Positions 23,956 through 32,333 are shown, counted from the first letter of the stretch. The stretch is 41,588 nucleotides of DNA from Verrucomicrobiota bacterium (GCA_019239825.1 JAFAZK010000276.1:1-41588), one strand, 5' to 3'. Translations and numbers: made by a program. Notes: generated by a model not told the origin, from the letters alone.

Positions 23956-24294
23956 ATGGACAAAATATCCGATCTACCCCTCGTTAACGAGTTCAATCAT
24001 GGGGAGCGATCGCCGACGAGGCGTCCGCCCCTTCGCCGCATTTATTTTGGAATTGGACTCATTGTGTTAGGTGCTTTAGGCGCTCTAGTCGTCTTTCGGT
24101 GGCCGCCAGCCGTCTCGGCTCCAAAAAAAGCACCGGTCGCCGTGCGACTCTCACCGGCGCTCGCCGTAACCAGTGCGACGGCGCACCGACTTCCCTGGCC
24201 TGTGACCACTGAAGCATCGGGTTCTATTGCTCTCTCCGATTATGCATTTGAATCGGTCTCGGTGCGAGCCACCAATCCTGGTTGCGCCGCTTAA
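23956..24294 (+). pseudogene. Truncated RND efflux periplasmic adaptor (HlyD/MFP family)
   Basis: 112 residues remain of what resembles the start of a membrane-fusion adaptor. A cytoplasmic N-terminus rich in Arg is followed by one membrane segment (YFGIGLIVLGALGALVVF, about 30-47). Then comes a periplasmic start, SPALAVTSATAHRLPWPVTT with EASGSIALSDYAFESVSV, matching the usual beginning of the beta-barrel/lipoyl region. Normal family members have 350-420 residues; here the frame stops after ATNPGCAA, and the next 85 bases code for none of the rest. No inner-membrane pump or outer-membrane channel follows. It lies between the SDR and TetR genes, so an efflux operon was probably once controlled by that regulator. 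Confidence 0.7.
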
Positions 24295-24360
24295 TGTCTA
24301 ATATGAACAAACGCGGTCAGCACGACACGGGTGCTTGACAGTATTTGCTAAGCGCCAGAA

Positions 24361-24377
24361 GTTAGTTGGCTAACTAT
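24361..24377. promoter_or_regulatory. Candidate autoregulatory TetR operator
   Basis: GTTAGTTGGCTAAC is a perfect 5-4-5 palindrome (GTTAG/CTAAC), placed directly before the TetR ATG at 24379. It matches the site at 22958-22979, as expected for an autoregulating repressor that also controls the SDR/adaptor genes. Confidence 0.65.
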
Positions 24378-24378
24378 C

Positions 24379-24942
24379 ATGCGTTCACAGAGCGTCGACA
24401 AACGATCGCGGTTGATCCGTGCCGCCGTAGAACTGACTTACCTGCATGGATTCGCGAAAACCAGCCTCGCCGATATTGCCAAGCAGGCCAAAGTACCACT
24501 TGGTAACGTCTACTATTACTTCAAAACGAAGAAGGAAGTCGGCGAGGCCATCATCGAACAGCGGTTGTCAGACCTAGAGGCTAGAAGTAAAGAGTGGGAT
24601 GAGGCCGGTGCACCTCGCGATCGGCTTCGCGCCTGCTTGCTCGGCGTGCTCGAGAATAAGGAAGTGCTGGCTGCACACGGTTGTCCAGTCGGCCCCTTCT
24701 GTTCTGAACTTCGCAAGGAAGGAGGAGGACTCGGGAAAAGGGCAGGCGAGATATTTGGGCGGCATCTCGCGTGGATGGAGGCGCAGTTTAAAGCACTTGG
24801 CAAAGGTAATGACTCAAGAGGGCTCGCAGTTCATCTGTTATCTTCCTTAGAGGGTGTATTTGTTCTCGCCCATACCTTTCGCGATTCCCATCTCGTGGTT
24901 ATGGAGACCAAGCGACTCAACCAATGGATTCAAGAGTTGTGA
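24379..24942 (+). CDS. TetR/AcrR-family transcriptional regulator
   Basis: A 187-residue repressor with the N-terminal helix-turn-helix (residues about 10-55): RLIRAAVELTYLHGFAKTSL, then ADIAKQAKVPLGNVYYYFKT. The ligand-binding half contains AAHGCPVGPFCSELRK with C102 and C108. This GCPxGxxCxEL motif is common in one TetR subgroup that often sits beside SDR or quinone/aldehyde-detoxification genes, and the cysteines may sense electrophiles. The palindrome at 24361-24377 is its likely operator; the second copy before the SDR gene implies control of that gene and of the now-truncated efflux adaptor. Confidence 0.9.
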   Translation: MRSQSVDKRSRLIRAAVELTYLHGFAKTSLADIAKQAKVPLGNVYYYFKTKKEVGEAIIEQRLSDLEARSKEWDEAGAPRDRLRACLLGVLENKEVLAAHGCPVGPFCSELRKEGGGLGKRAGEIFGRHLAWMEAQFKALGKGNDSRGLAVHLLSSLEGVFVLAHTFRDSHLVVMETKRLNQWIQEL

Positions 24943-25146
24943 AAAACGTTAATATATCGGACACACGTCCTGGATTGGTTTTCTCAGGAGGGATAAGCAG
25001 GGCTGGTTAAGACGTGTCGTATGCCACGCAGGGGGACTTCCTTGAAGGAAGCCCCACCGCCCAAAAAAACGTCGGGCATTGCGCCAATGAGGCGTCAATC
25101 ACGTCTCGAACGAAAAGGGGTCCCGACTGCCCCCGTACTTCGAGAA

Positions 25147-25530
25147 TTATTCCAACGTAATCTTCCTCGGCTTTACCCTCTCCGTCTTCGGCAGAGTCAC
25201 GGTTAGGATTCCATCCACTACCCGAGCTGTGATTTTGGCAGTATCGATCGAGGGATCCAATTCGTAGACTCTGCGATAATCAACCGCTGTGCGTTCTACA
25301 TAGATCGGCTCGCCGGCGACGTCCGAAGGAAGCCGATGGCCGACCAGCACGAGGTTGCCATCTTCTACAGTTATTTCGACTCCGCTCCTATCGACTCCGG
25401 CCATCTCCGCATGCAGGACGACGCTCTCCTCAGTAGATAAAACATCCACTAAGGGAGTTGCATAGACCTCAGTGGGTTGGCGGGCGGTCATTTCCTGGCG
25501 CCGATCCGCAGTTGAAAGTTGATCATTCAT
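25147..25530 (-). CDS. Small heat-shock protein (Hsp20/alpha-crystallin)
   Basis: ATG 25530 is chosen because GGAGAAATACC gives a good ribosome-binding site directly upstream, yielding 127 residues. The alpha-crystallin domain (about 25-115) shows VVLHAEMAGVDRSGVEITVE and GNLVLVGHR. The C-terminal I-x-I-like anchor is RKITLE. Such ATP-independent holdases keep denatured proteins soluble for the DnaK system. The domain contains YVERTAVDYRRVYELDPSID, typical of class-A bacterial Hsp20. It follows the other hsp20 gene by 43 bases and is probably co-transcribed. Confidence 0.93.
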   Translation of the reverse strand: MNDQLSTADRRQEMTARQPTEVYATPLVDVLSTEESVVLHAEMAGVDRSGVEITVEDGNLVLVGHRLPSDVAGEPIYVERTAVDYRRVYELDPSIDTAKITARVVDGILTVTLPKTERVKPRKITLE

Positions 25531-25573
25531 GGTATTTCTCCTTCCAGATTTCAAGATTGGTTGAGTGATTATT

Positions 25574-26041
25574 TCAGTTCACGGAAACCGCAATCTGCTT
25601 GGGCTTCGCCGCTTCCGATTTCGGAAGCACCACCTTTAGGATACCGTTCTGGTACGATGCCTTGACCGCGTTCGGATCCACTTGCGTCGGCAGTTGCACC
25701 GTTCGCTGAAAGGTCCCGTAGAACCGTTCGGCTCGGAAGCCGGCTTCCCCGGTCTTTTCTTCTATCGGGCGTTTGCCGGACACCGTGAGATTTTGCTCCC
25801 GCAAAGAAATCTCGATGTTTTCTTTCTTTAGCCCGGGCAAATCAATGACCACGGTGAAATTGTCTTTATCCTGATAGACATCCAGAGGGGGCGACCATCT
25901 GTGGAAGGAACCGGGCGAACGCATGATCGGACCAAACGCCGATCCGAATACCCGATCCATCTCCTCGCGAAGTGCGGCGAGTCGACCAAAAGAGGTAAAC
26001 AATTCTGATTGTGGACTAGCTTGGTTACGAGTTGTTTCCAT
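25574..26041 (-). CDS. Small heat-shock protein (Hsp20/alpha-crystallin)
   Basis: A 155-residue Hsp20. The N-terminal arm (residues 1-45) includes LREEMDRVFGSAFGP. The alpha-crystallin domain has FTVVIDLPGLKKENIEISLR and NLTVSGKRP, then FYGTFQRTVQLPTQVDPNAV and GILKVVLPK. The C-terminus ends KQIAVSVN with the I-x-V anchor that docks into neighbouring subunits. It heads a two-gene hsp20 operon transcribed leftwards, divergent from a DnaJ-like gene. Paired Hsp20 paralogues often form mixed oligomers. Confidence 0.94.
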   Translation of the reverse strand: METTRNQASPQSELFTSFGRLAALREEMDRVFGSAFGPIMRSPGSFHRWSPPLDVYQDKDNFTVVIDLPGLKKENIEISLREQNLTVSGKRPIEEKTGEAGFRAERFYGTFQRTVQLPTQVDPNAVKASYQNGILKVVLPKSEAAKPKQIAVSVN

Positions 26042-26446
26042 ATTTCTTAGAGGGTGATATTTCGTGCCCCGAGCTTACCGCATACCAGTTTGATTCTTTT
26101 TCGGAAGTCTCTCGATTCGAAAGATTTACAGCGATACTCATCGTTGAACCTAGATTAAGATTGCGCCACTTTGGCGCTGTCCTGGTCAACGTGACACAGA
26201 CCCAGGCGAGAGATCTTTTTCAACAGCTTCTAGGTTCCAGGAGTAAGTCTCATATGAGGGTTTACCCGTAGTTAATCTGATGCTCTCGTTCTCCCAGTAG
26301 TCACGGAAAGGAATCAGCATCTTGCTTAAGCCCTGTTCGAGCATCGATTGATTTCTCAAGCAACATGACTAAGGGTTGAGTTAATCGCCGTGAGCCGCGC
26401 CACGGTGGCTCTGGTGGATGTGAACGAAGTAAATTGGGTGTGAGAC
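26042..26446. promoter_or_regulatory. Divergent control region between hsp20 and dnaJ-like genes
   Basis: This 405-base gap separates the leftward hsp20 pair from the rightward DnaJ-like gene and should hold the promoters of both. I see no gene and no clear CIRCE (TTAGCACTC-N9-GAGTGCTAA) element, so HrcA control is not indicated. Confidence 0.4.
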
Positions 26447-27163
26447 ATGAGAAAGAACTACTACTTCATTCTTCGTCTGGCCCCTGAGGCTACCCAGGAG
26501 CAGATTCGATCAGCTTATCGCCGGCGAGCACTTGAGCTTCATCCCGACCTAACAGGCCTTGGTAGTGACCAGTTCCTCGAACTACAAGAGGCTTATGACG
26601 TGCTTAGTGATCCGGTCCGACGCCAAATTTACGATCGGGATGCGGAAGAAATTCCGATCCGTCGCATGGAAGCGATGCGTCCAGCGGAAACCATTATTCA
26701 ACGTCGGCATCGAGCCGAACCGCTCACGACGGACAGGCCAGCGCGCGAGCCCGACGATATATCCCTGTTCGGGTCCTTCGAAACATTTTCCCCATCCTTA
26801 GATGAGGTATTCGAGCGCTTGTGGAGCAATTTCACTTTGCTCACCCGGCCGAAAGAAGAACGCCTCGAAAGCCTAAACGTAGAAGTGCCATTGTCGCCTC
26901 AACAGGCGTTCGCGGGCGGCGAAGTTCGCATCATGGTTCCAGCACGACTCGTCTGTCCGGCCTGCCGGGGCCACGGGGGCATTGGACCCTACCAGTGCTC
27001 GCGCTGCGAAGGACATGGAGCAGTGACGGGTGAATACCCGGTGAGGGTAAGTTATCCGGCAGGATTGCGGGAAGACTATCTCGTATGCATAAATCTCGAC
27101 CGGTTCGGCATTGAGAACTTCGGTCTCACCGTTCAATTCCGTCCGACCGCTTCTATTTGGTGA
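26447..27163 (+). CDS. Reduced DnaJ-like J-domain protein
   Basis: A 238-residue J-domain protein. The J domain (1-68) has LHPDLTG with an intact HPD. A charged linker (about 70-135) replaces the Gly/Phe region. A shortened zinc region keeps only two cysteine motifs (CPACRGHG and CSRCEGHG) instead of four, enough for one zinc site. One C-terminal beta domain follows (SLNVEVPLSPQQAFAGGEVR, then YPVRVSYPAGLREDYLVCIN). The usual second substrate domain and dimerisation tail are missing. It probably activates DnaK on a restricted set of clients. Its position back-to-back with two hsp20 genes suggests handover from holdase to DnaK. The classical dnaJ is at 4.8 kb. Confidence 0.85.
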   Translation: MRKNYYFILRLAPEATQEQIRSAYRRRALELHPDLTGLGSDQFLELQEAYDVLSDPVRRQIYDRDAEEIPIRRMEAMRPAETIIQRRHRAEPLTTDRPAREPDDISLFGSFETFSPSLDEVFERLWSNFTLLTRPKEERLESLNVEVPLSPQQAFAGGEVRIMVPARLVCPACRGHGGIGPYQCSRCEGHGAVTGEYPVRVSYPAGLREDYLVCINLDRFGIENFGLTVQFRPTASIW

Positions 27164-27447
27164 TCGACCCCCTACGACATGGGAAGGCGTCCATTCGTTC
27201 CAATGTGGTTTCTATTATCAAAGGTCAGGGGAGTAGCCTGATTTCCCACTTCTCCGTCATTTTATGTAAGCAATTAGGAAAAAAGTGAACAGGCTTTGCG
27301 GCACCTGAGGAAACGGAAAAGGGACCTAGGACTCAAAGTCGTCCGCTCGATTTTTCTTGCGAAGGTCCTTGCGGCTCCGAATATCTGGTAGATGTCGTAC
27401 GTTAGGCTGTCTTTTCCAAAGCATCGTCCGAAGGAGGTTTGGTCGCT

Positions 27448-28665
27448 GTGCGAGCGTCTTTAAGCGCAGAAGCGGCACGGCAGTTGGCTGAATATCTGCT
27501 CGAACACTTAATACCGATTCGCAGCCAAGTCCTTGCGGAGATCAGAGCGCACAGCGACGAGATTCCCACGGCGCGTTCGCTCAGTGACGAGGCGCTTCTA
27601 GATCATCTTCCTCAGCTGTTTGTCGATCTGGGAAAATATTTGTTAAGTGGCGCGGATCCGCAGATGCGAGCGATTATCCTGGACACGGCCAGGAAACATG
27701 GCGAGACCCGAGCAAGCCAAGGTTATCAATTGACGGAACTGATTCGGGAAATCGGAATCGTGCACAGCCTAATCGTCGATTATGGCTTGGAACCGTTTCT
27801 TCTAGCACGTCCGGATTTGGCCGATAGTGCTGACGGCTTCAGCAAGGTGATTGGTACGTTTTTCGAGGATTCCGTCGTCGGGTCGATTCAACGTTATGTT
27901 GATAAATTTAATGATGAGGCCCGCCAGGCTAACGAGAAACTGCGGGCTGCAAACCAGCGATTAAGCGAACTTGATGCCTTCAGATTGCAACTCGTTCGAA
28001 CCTTTCATCACGAGCTAGGGAACGCTCTCAATGCCCTAAATTTTTCGATCGAATTTGTCACGCAGACGCCGGATGCATCAACCCAACGGGAGATGCTTGG
28101 CGCTTGCCGGCGAAGCGTGCGAGAAATGGCCGCCTTATTAACGCAGTTGGATGATTACGCGTTATTGCTTGGACGTGAGGCTCCGGTTCAGAGTGAAACG
28201 ATCGATGTCGCTCAGTTTGCGAGAGAACTTGAGGTTTCGCTTCTGGCAATGATTCGAGATGCCGGCATGTCGCTCGAGATGCAGGTTGATCCTAAACTGC
28301 ATGTTATCCAAAGCGATCGAGCGCGGATCAAGCAAATCGTTAACAACTTGGTGACTAACGCGATCAAATACCGTAAGCCCCAGCCTAGTGAAGGCAGGAT
28401 GGTGATCCAAGTGCGCTCCCTGAGCGCGGAATCCTGGGAGCTGAGCGTGGAGGATTTTGGAATAGGGATCCCACAAGAACATTTGGAATCCATTTTCAAC
28501 GAGTTCCAACGATTCCCACCGTCCGAACAGATAGCCGGAAGAGGTCTCGGGCTCGCTATTACTAAACACCTAGTCGAGGAGCTAAAAGGAGTCATAAAAG
28601 TCACTTCGGAGGTGGACCAGGGTACTCGATTCGTTGTAACGCTACCAAAACAGATTGGCAGCTAG
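27448..28665 (+). CDS. Soluble sensor histidine kinase with RsbRD-like N-terminal domain
   Basis: GTG 27448 is preferred because AAGGAGG (27431-27437) lies ten bases ahead; TTG 27439 would be too close. The 405-residue protein has no membrane segment. Residues about 1-150 form an all-helical domain (YLLEHLIPIRSQVLAEIRAH, then ARKHGETRASQGYQLTELIR) that resembles the RsbRD/stressosome N-terminal fold. A coiled coil (155-178) links to HisKA with H188 in FHHELGNALNAL. The ATPase domain shows the N box (QIVNNLVTNAIKYRK), G1 (VEDFGIGIP) and G2 (GRGLGLAIT). No response regulator lies beside it. The hsp20/dnaJ-like neighbours suggest a general-stress input. Confidence 0.9.
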   Translation: MRASLSAEAARQLAEYLLEHLIPIRSQVLAEIRAHSDEIPTARSLSDEALLDHLPQLFVDLGKYLLSGADPQMRAIILDTARKHGETRASQGYQLTELIREIGIVHSLIVDYGLEPFLLARPDLADSADGFSKVIGTFFEDSVVGSIQRYVDKFNDEARQANEKLRAANQRLSELDAFRLQLVRTFHHELGNALNALNFSIEFVTQTPDASTQREMLGACRRSVREMAALLTQLDDYALLLGREAPVQSETIDVAQFARELEVSLLAMIRDAGMSLEMQVDPKLHVIQSDRARIKQIVNNLVTNAIKYRKPQPSEGRMVIQVRSLSAESWELSVEDFGIGIPQEHLESIFNEFQRFPPSEQIAGRGLGLAITKHLVEELKGVIKVTSEVDQGTRFVVTLPKQIGS

Positions 28666-28825
28666 AAGGGGACCAGCCAACGACTAGCGTGAAAGAGAAC
28701 CTAGCATTCGAAAACATCACGCCAAGGACTGCCGTCGCCCACCATCTGATTCAAAAAGCCGCCATAGCCTAAGGCGAATTGCGCAGGAATCAAATAGATG
28801 TCGGCGGGAGGTTTAAGTTCTTTGG

Positions 28826-29377
28826 TTGCGGCTACTATCTGCTGTGAGACTGTCAGAGGCATTCTTTGCCGCATTGAGTACACCGCCTCCGCCACCTGTA
28901 CCGCCTACGTCACCTTCGCAACGCACTGGACGAGCAACCTGTCTGGGATGCGCTATCGCTTTGTCGATCGGGGCGATCGTTGCCGTCATTCTTGTCGTAA
29001 TCGCCGCTCAACAGATCTCAAACACGGTGAGGTCCGACGAAAGTCACAAGTCCGTTGTCGGTTCCTCTTACGTCGGCGACTGGCAGGACGTGAGTAACCC
29101 GACCAGCGTCATTCAGATCCTGCCAAACGGCGTAGCCAGTTGCCATATCGTGCACGGGACAACCAATTATACGGTAACGGGAGGCCAGGCGACGTTCGAT
29201 AAACAAACCAAGCGCTTAGCTATCAAATTTTTCTTCGTCGGCCCAAGCTGGCATGTCGATGAACCGCCCCATCAAACTCACGACGGATTAGTTATGAAAC
29301 TCGACGGCCAGATCTTTCGAAAGGCCCGGAACTACCCGGCACCCTCTAACAGCAAAACGCCTGGAGTGTCGATCTAG
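28826..29377 (+). CDS. Hypothetical membrane-anchored protein with Pro-rich N-terminus
   Basis: A frame of up to 183 residues. Near its start is a Pro-rich stretch (STPPPPPVPPTSPSQRT), then one membrane segment (CLGCAIALSIGAIVAVILVV), then an exported part with YVGDWQDVSNPTSVIQILPN and GTTNYTVTGGQATFDKQTKR. The latter resembles short beta-rich domains that start 'GxW' and measure a substituent or ligand. No ATG is available upstream; TTG 28826, GTG 28844 and TTG 28874 are possible, and the last, which puts the Pro-rich tract first, is the most natural. The family is not recognised and there is no operon partner. Confidence 0.55.
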   Translation: MRLLSAVRLSEAFFAALSTPPPPPVPPTSPSQRTGRATCLGCAIALSIGAIVAVILVVIAAQQISNTVRSDESHKSVVGSSYVGDWQDVSNPTSVIQILPNGVASCHIVHGTTNYTVTGGQATFDKQTKRLAIKFFFVGPSWHVDEPPHQTHDGLVMKLDGQIFRKARNYPAPSNSKTPGVSI

Positions 29378-29473
29378 TGGTAGGGCGAAAGTCTCGGCGC
29401 GCCCAAGGCTTTGTTCATCCACATGGATCGATCGCGCCGGATTTGAGCCGCGGCATTGCTCGGTCTCGAACGG

Positions 29474-29549
29474 AGTAACCAGTAACCAGTAACCAGTAAT
29501 CAGTCCGCGATTAATGCACTGATTACTGGCTTACTGATTACTGATTACT
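29474..29549. repeat. Heptamer tandem repeat hairpin before the PfkB gene
   Basis: AGTAACC occurs three times plus AGTAATC (29474-29501). After a short loop, inverse units follow (ACTGATTACTGGCTTACTGA onward, 29518-29549). The two arms pair to give a long hairpin ending 12 bases before the GTG start at 29561. The units resemble the TYACYGC heptamers at 10980-11028. Confidence 0.8.
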
Positions 29550-29560
29550 TAATATCTGCC

Positions 29561-30592
29561 GTGCCCGAACGTTCTGGTATTCTCGCTGCCGGCAATTGGA
29601 TTGTTGATCACTTGAAGGTCATTGACCTCTGGCCAAGCCAAGACGCACTGGCCATCATTCAGAGCGAGACTAATGGTAACGGCGGGTCTCCTTTCAATGT
29701 TCTGATCGACCTGTCGAGACTAGGCGCGGATTTCCCGCTACAAGCAGCCGGTATGATCGGCACGGATTCAGCCGGCGACTGGATCTTGGATGCTTGCCGG
29801 CAAAATCGGATCGACCTTTCTTCGATGCATCGGACGGATGCAGCTCCAACTTCGTACACCGACGTGATGTCGGTCGCCACGACCGGGCGCAGAACCTTTT
29901 TCCATCAACGAGGTGCTAATGCTCTCCTGCAAGGCAGCGATATAGAACTCGAGTCGTCATCGGCAAAGCTATTCCATCTTGGTTACCTGCTGTTGCTGGA
30001 TAGCCTGGATGCGGCTTCTCCAACCTTCGGAACCAAATCCGCTGAACTGTTGCGCCGCGCGTCGGAGCTCGGCTTTGTCACGTCCGCCGATGTTGTCAGC
30101 GAAGAAAGCGATCGCTATCGCCGGATTGTATTCCCCGCTCTGCGTCATCTCGATCTGTTGTTCATGAATGAATTTGAAGCAGGACGCATGGTCGATTCCA
30201 AGATTCGAGTTGGTGACGCCATCGATCGTGATGCCTTGATGTCTACGGCGGAAGCGCTAGTGAAAGCCGGTATCCGCCAGTGGCTCATTATCCATTTCCC
30301 CGAAGGCATCTTGGCGCTGTCGCCCGGCGGCAAGAAGCTCTTTCAGCCTAGCCTTAAACTGCCCCTAGAAAGAATCAAAGGCGCCACTGGGGCCGGCGAT
30401 GCGGTTACCGCCGGTGTGCTCTTCGGCTACTTAGGAGGCCTCCCCATGGAGACGTGCTTGCTCTACGGAGTCTGCGCCGCAGCAGCTTGTATGCAGCACC
30501 CGAGCGCATCGGATGGAGTGCTTCCCTTACTCAAGTGCCTAGAGTTCGTCGACGAGTTCTCCTTCCAGCCCAATCTGTTTCCGCCATCGTGA
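29561..30592 (+). CDS. PfkB-family carbohydrate kinase
   Basis: A 343-residue ribokinase-fold kinase. The N-terminal part shows GGSPFNVLIDLSRLGADFPL with GMIGTDSAGDWILDACR, the PfkB signature-1 region. The C-terminal signature is IKGATGAGDAVTAGVLFGYL, whose GAGD supplies the catalytic base Asp and anion hole. Residues 158-178 (ADVVSEESDRYRRIVFPALR) and the following LLFMNEFEAGRM are typical of the family. Substrates range from ribose and fructose to nucleosides, and the sequence does not decide. GTG 29561 is the first in-frame start after a repeat hairpin. It has no co-directional partner. Confidence 0.88.
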   Translation: MPERSGILAAGNWIVDHLKVIDLWPSQDALAIIQSETNGNGGSPFNVLIDLSRLGADFPLQAAGMIGTDSAGDWILDACRQNRIDLSSMHRTDAAPTSYTDVMSVATTGRRTFFHQRGANALLQGSDIELESSSAKLFHLGYLLLLDSLDAASPTFGTKSAELLRRASELGFVTSADVVSEESDRYRRIVFPALRHLDLLFMNEFEAGRMVDSKIRVGDAIDRDALMSTAEALVKAGIRQWLIIHFPEGILALSPGGKKLFQPSLKLPLERIKGATGAGDAVTAGVLFGYLGGLPMETCLLYGVCAAAACMQHPSASDGVLPLLKCLEFVDEFSFQPNLFPPS

Positions 30593-30716
30593 GATCTAAA
30601 ACCCTCTAGGATTCAGACGCCGCGAATTCATATGCCCCATAAGGCCCATAGGTCCTATCTTTTGCATGCCCAGCGGTTCATTAGTCCCGCGTGGTGCATT
30701 CTCGAAAAACGCCTAA

Positions 30717-30749
30717 GGTAGCGCGGACGAGTAGGAGCTCGTCCCTACC
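30717..30749. terminator. GGTAG...CTACC hairpin, possible terminator and member of a dispersed repeat
   Basis: GGTAG and GGACGAG pair with CTCGTCC and CTACC, a 12-pair stem with a three-base bulge and a six-base loop. It lies just after the leftward M23 gene stop (30752) and after the PfkB gene. Its sequence family recurs at 12422-12451 and in 17767-18034. Without a long T-run, termination is only a suggestion. Confidence 0.5.
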
Positions 30750-30751
30750 GT

Positions 30752-31489
30752 TTAATGCCCAAACAACATCTGGAAGACAGACGGCCTGCTTCCAGCACTG
30801 TTGCTGCTCGCGATGCGACTGACGGAGTTGCGGGTATAGAAAGGTCTAGCAGGTATACCTGCGTAAGTCGGCATCGTGTAACTGCCGATATCGACCACCA
30901 TCTTTCCGCTGGCCGGCCGCAGCACTCGATGCTGCGTGATGAAGGTCGATGGATCCTCATAGTTGGAGAGGCTTCGCGACGCCGAAGTATGCACAACGCC
31001 GATGGTTGTGTTGCGATGAATCTCAAAATGCAGGTGCGGATGATAAAGACCGTGAGCGTTCCCAACCAAGCCAATTTGCTGACCTCGAGTAACCGGTTGA
31101 CCCTCGGCTACAAAGATCTTGTCCAGGTGAGCGTACAAAGAATCAGCATACTTAAGCTGACCGCCTTCGTAAAAGGCGTGACGAATCACAATCACATTGC
31201 CCCACGAACGTTTGAAATCTCTGGCCAAGCTAACTACACCGTTTCCCACCGCCGACACCGGCGCTCGATAGATTGCTCCAGGCCCGGCTGAACTCACCCA
31301 ATCTTCGCCGAGATGTCCGCGAACATTGAACCCGCGCGACTTCTGGTATCCGTCCGCGTCCGGAGTCCCGACAGGAAAGTCGAACCGATCCGCAATGGAC
31401 GTAGATACCATCGCGGGATCGCCAAAGGCAAACGTCGAAAACGATAGTAGGGAGGAAGCAAGTCCGATAACGAGCACTAGCCGGGACAT
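30752..31489 (-). CDS. Exported M23 (LytM-like) metallopeptidase
   Basis: A 245-residue protein with a signal peptide (LVLVIGLASSLLSFSTFAFG, cut near residue 23) and an M23 peptidase domain. Zinc ligands are visible as GHLGEDW (H59, D63) and HPHLHFEIH. GLVGNAHGLYHPHLHFEIHR is the classical core. It should act on peptidoglycan cross-bridges or stems outside the membrane. LytM domains lacking ligands serve as amidase activators, but this one retains all of them, so it is probably an active endopeptidase. The C-terminal 65 residues are Ser/Arg-rich and unassigned. There is no operon partner. Confidence 0.9.
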   Translation of the reverse strand: MSRLVLVIGLASSLLSFSTFAFGDPAMVSTSIADRFDFPVGTPDADGYQKSRGFNVRGHLGEDWVSSAGPGAIYRAPVSAVGNGVVSLARDFKRSWGNVIVIRHAFYEGGQLKYADSLYAHLDKIFVAEGQPVTRGQQIGLVGNAHGLYHPHLHFEIHRNTTIGVVHTSASRSLSNYEDPSTFITQHRVLRPASGKMVVDIGSYTMPTYAGIPARPFYTRNSVSRIASSNSAGSRPSVFQMLFGH

Positions 31490-31661
31490 GCGGCTTGGTT
31501 TTAGACGTGAATCATCACAATGGCAAGGCCAAAATGCAGATTTTGGACAAATTGTTTGTAGTTAAGAGGAAAAAATCGCCCGAGGAGCGGCTCTAAGACT
31601 TGATTCGGCAGTAGACGCTTTTTTTTTGGGAAACGAAATTAATTCTCCAACCCCAAACCGA

Positions 31662-32333
31662 CTACTTTTGCCGCTGCCGTTCGTTCCAACGCACAGCCAC
31701 GGTATACAATTCCGCGGCGCCGGGAAGCCTGAGCTTTTCGCGAATGTGGCCGCAATGGACCTGTACTGTCTTGATACTGATACCGAGGGCGCTCGCGATT
31801 TGACGAGTGGGATTTCCCCGGCCCAAACATTGGAAGATTTCGAGTTCGCGCTCGCTGAGCAAGGCGAGGTCGAAGTTCTCCTCTCGAGTTGCCGGTTCCG
31901 AGGCGAAAGAGATTTCTTTGCTCAGATAGATCCCACCCTGAATCACCTCACGAATGGCTTGGCAAATTTGCTTTGTCGTCTCACGCTTTACGACATAGCC
32001 ACTCGCGCCGGCGTGTAGCGCCGTGCGTGCATATTGTGGAGAGCTATGCATTGAAAGGACGATGACCTCGACCTGGGGCACCCGCTGCTTGATTTCAGCG
32101 ATCAGCTCAAGACCCGAACCATCCCTGAGTGAAATATCTACAATGGCAACATGAGGTTTTTTCTTTTGGATAGCTTCCACGCAGTTTTTCCGGCCCTCTG
32201 ATTCCCCGCAGACCGTTAAGTCCCCCTGCTGGTTGATAACGTTGGCCAACCACTCCCGGACCAGCGGGTGATCGTCCACGAGAAATACCCGTTGTGGAGG
32301 CTGTTGGGAGTGGCGTTCAGCCGTTGCAGTCAT
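31662..32333 (-). CDS. NarL/FixJ-family response regulator
   Basis: A 223-residue regulator. The receiver domain (about 14-130) has the acidic pocket LVDDHP and phospho-acceptor D66 in VAIVDISLRDG, with Thr/Ser in VLSMHSS and Lys in YVVKRE. The LuxR-type helix-turn-helix (about 155-215) shows LSERELEIFQCLGRGNPTRQ, then IASALGISIKTVQVHCGHIR. Its ATG overlaps the stop of the histidine kinase gene by four bases (ATGA), so the two form a co-translated two-component pair. Confidence 0.94.
   Translation of the reverse strand: MTATAERHSQQPPQRVFLVDDHPLVREWLANVINQQGDLTVCGESEGRKNCVEAIQKKKPHVAIVDISLRDGSGLELIAEIKQRVPQVEVIVLSMHSSPQYARTALHAGASGYVVKRETTKQICQAIREVIQGGIYLSKEISFASEPATREENFDLALLSERELEIFQCLGRGNPTRQIASALGISIKTVQVHCGHIREKLRLPGAAELYTVAVRWNERQRQK

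Noticed and set aside
26042-26446. CIRCE/HrcA operator for the heat-shock genes
   Set aside because: No TTAGCACTC-N9-GAGTGCTAA-like sequence is visible.
28701-28895. Leftward 64-residue frame ending GYGGFLNQMVGDGSPWRDVF
   Set aside because: It looks mildly protein-like, but it overlaps the start of the rightward hypothetical, has no family match I know and may be a relic; not supported enough to annotate.
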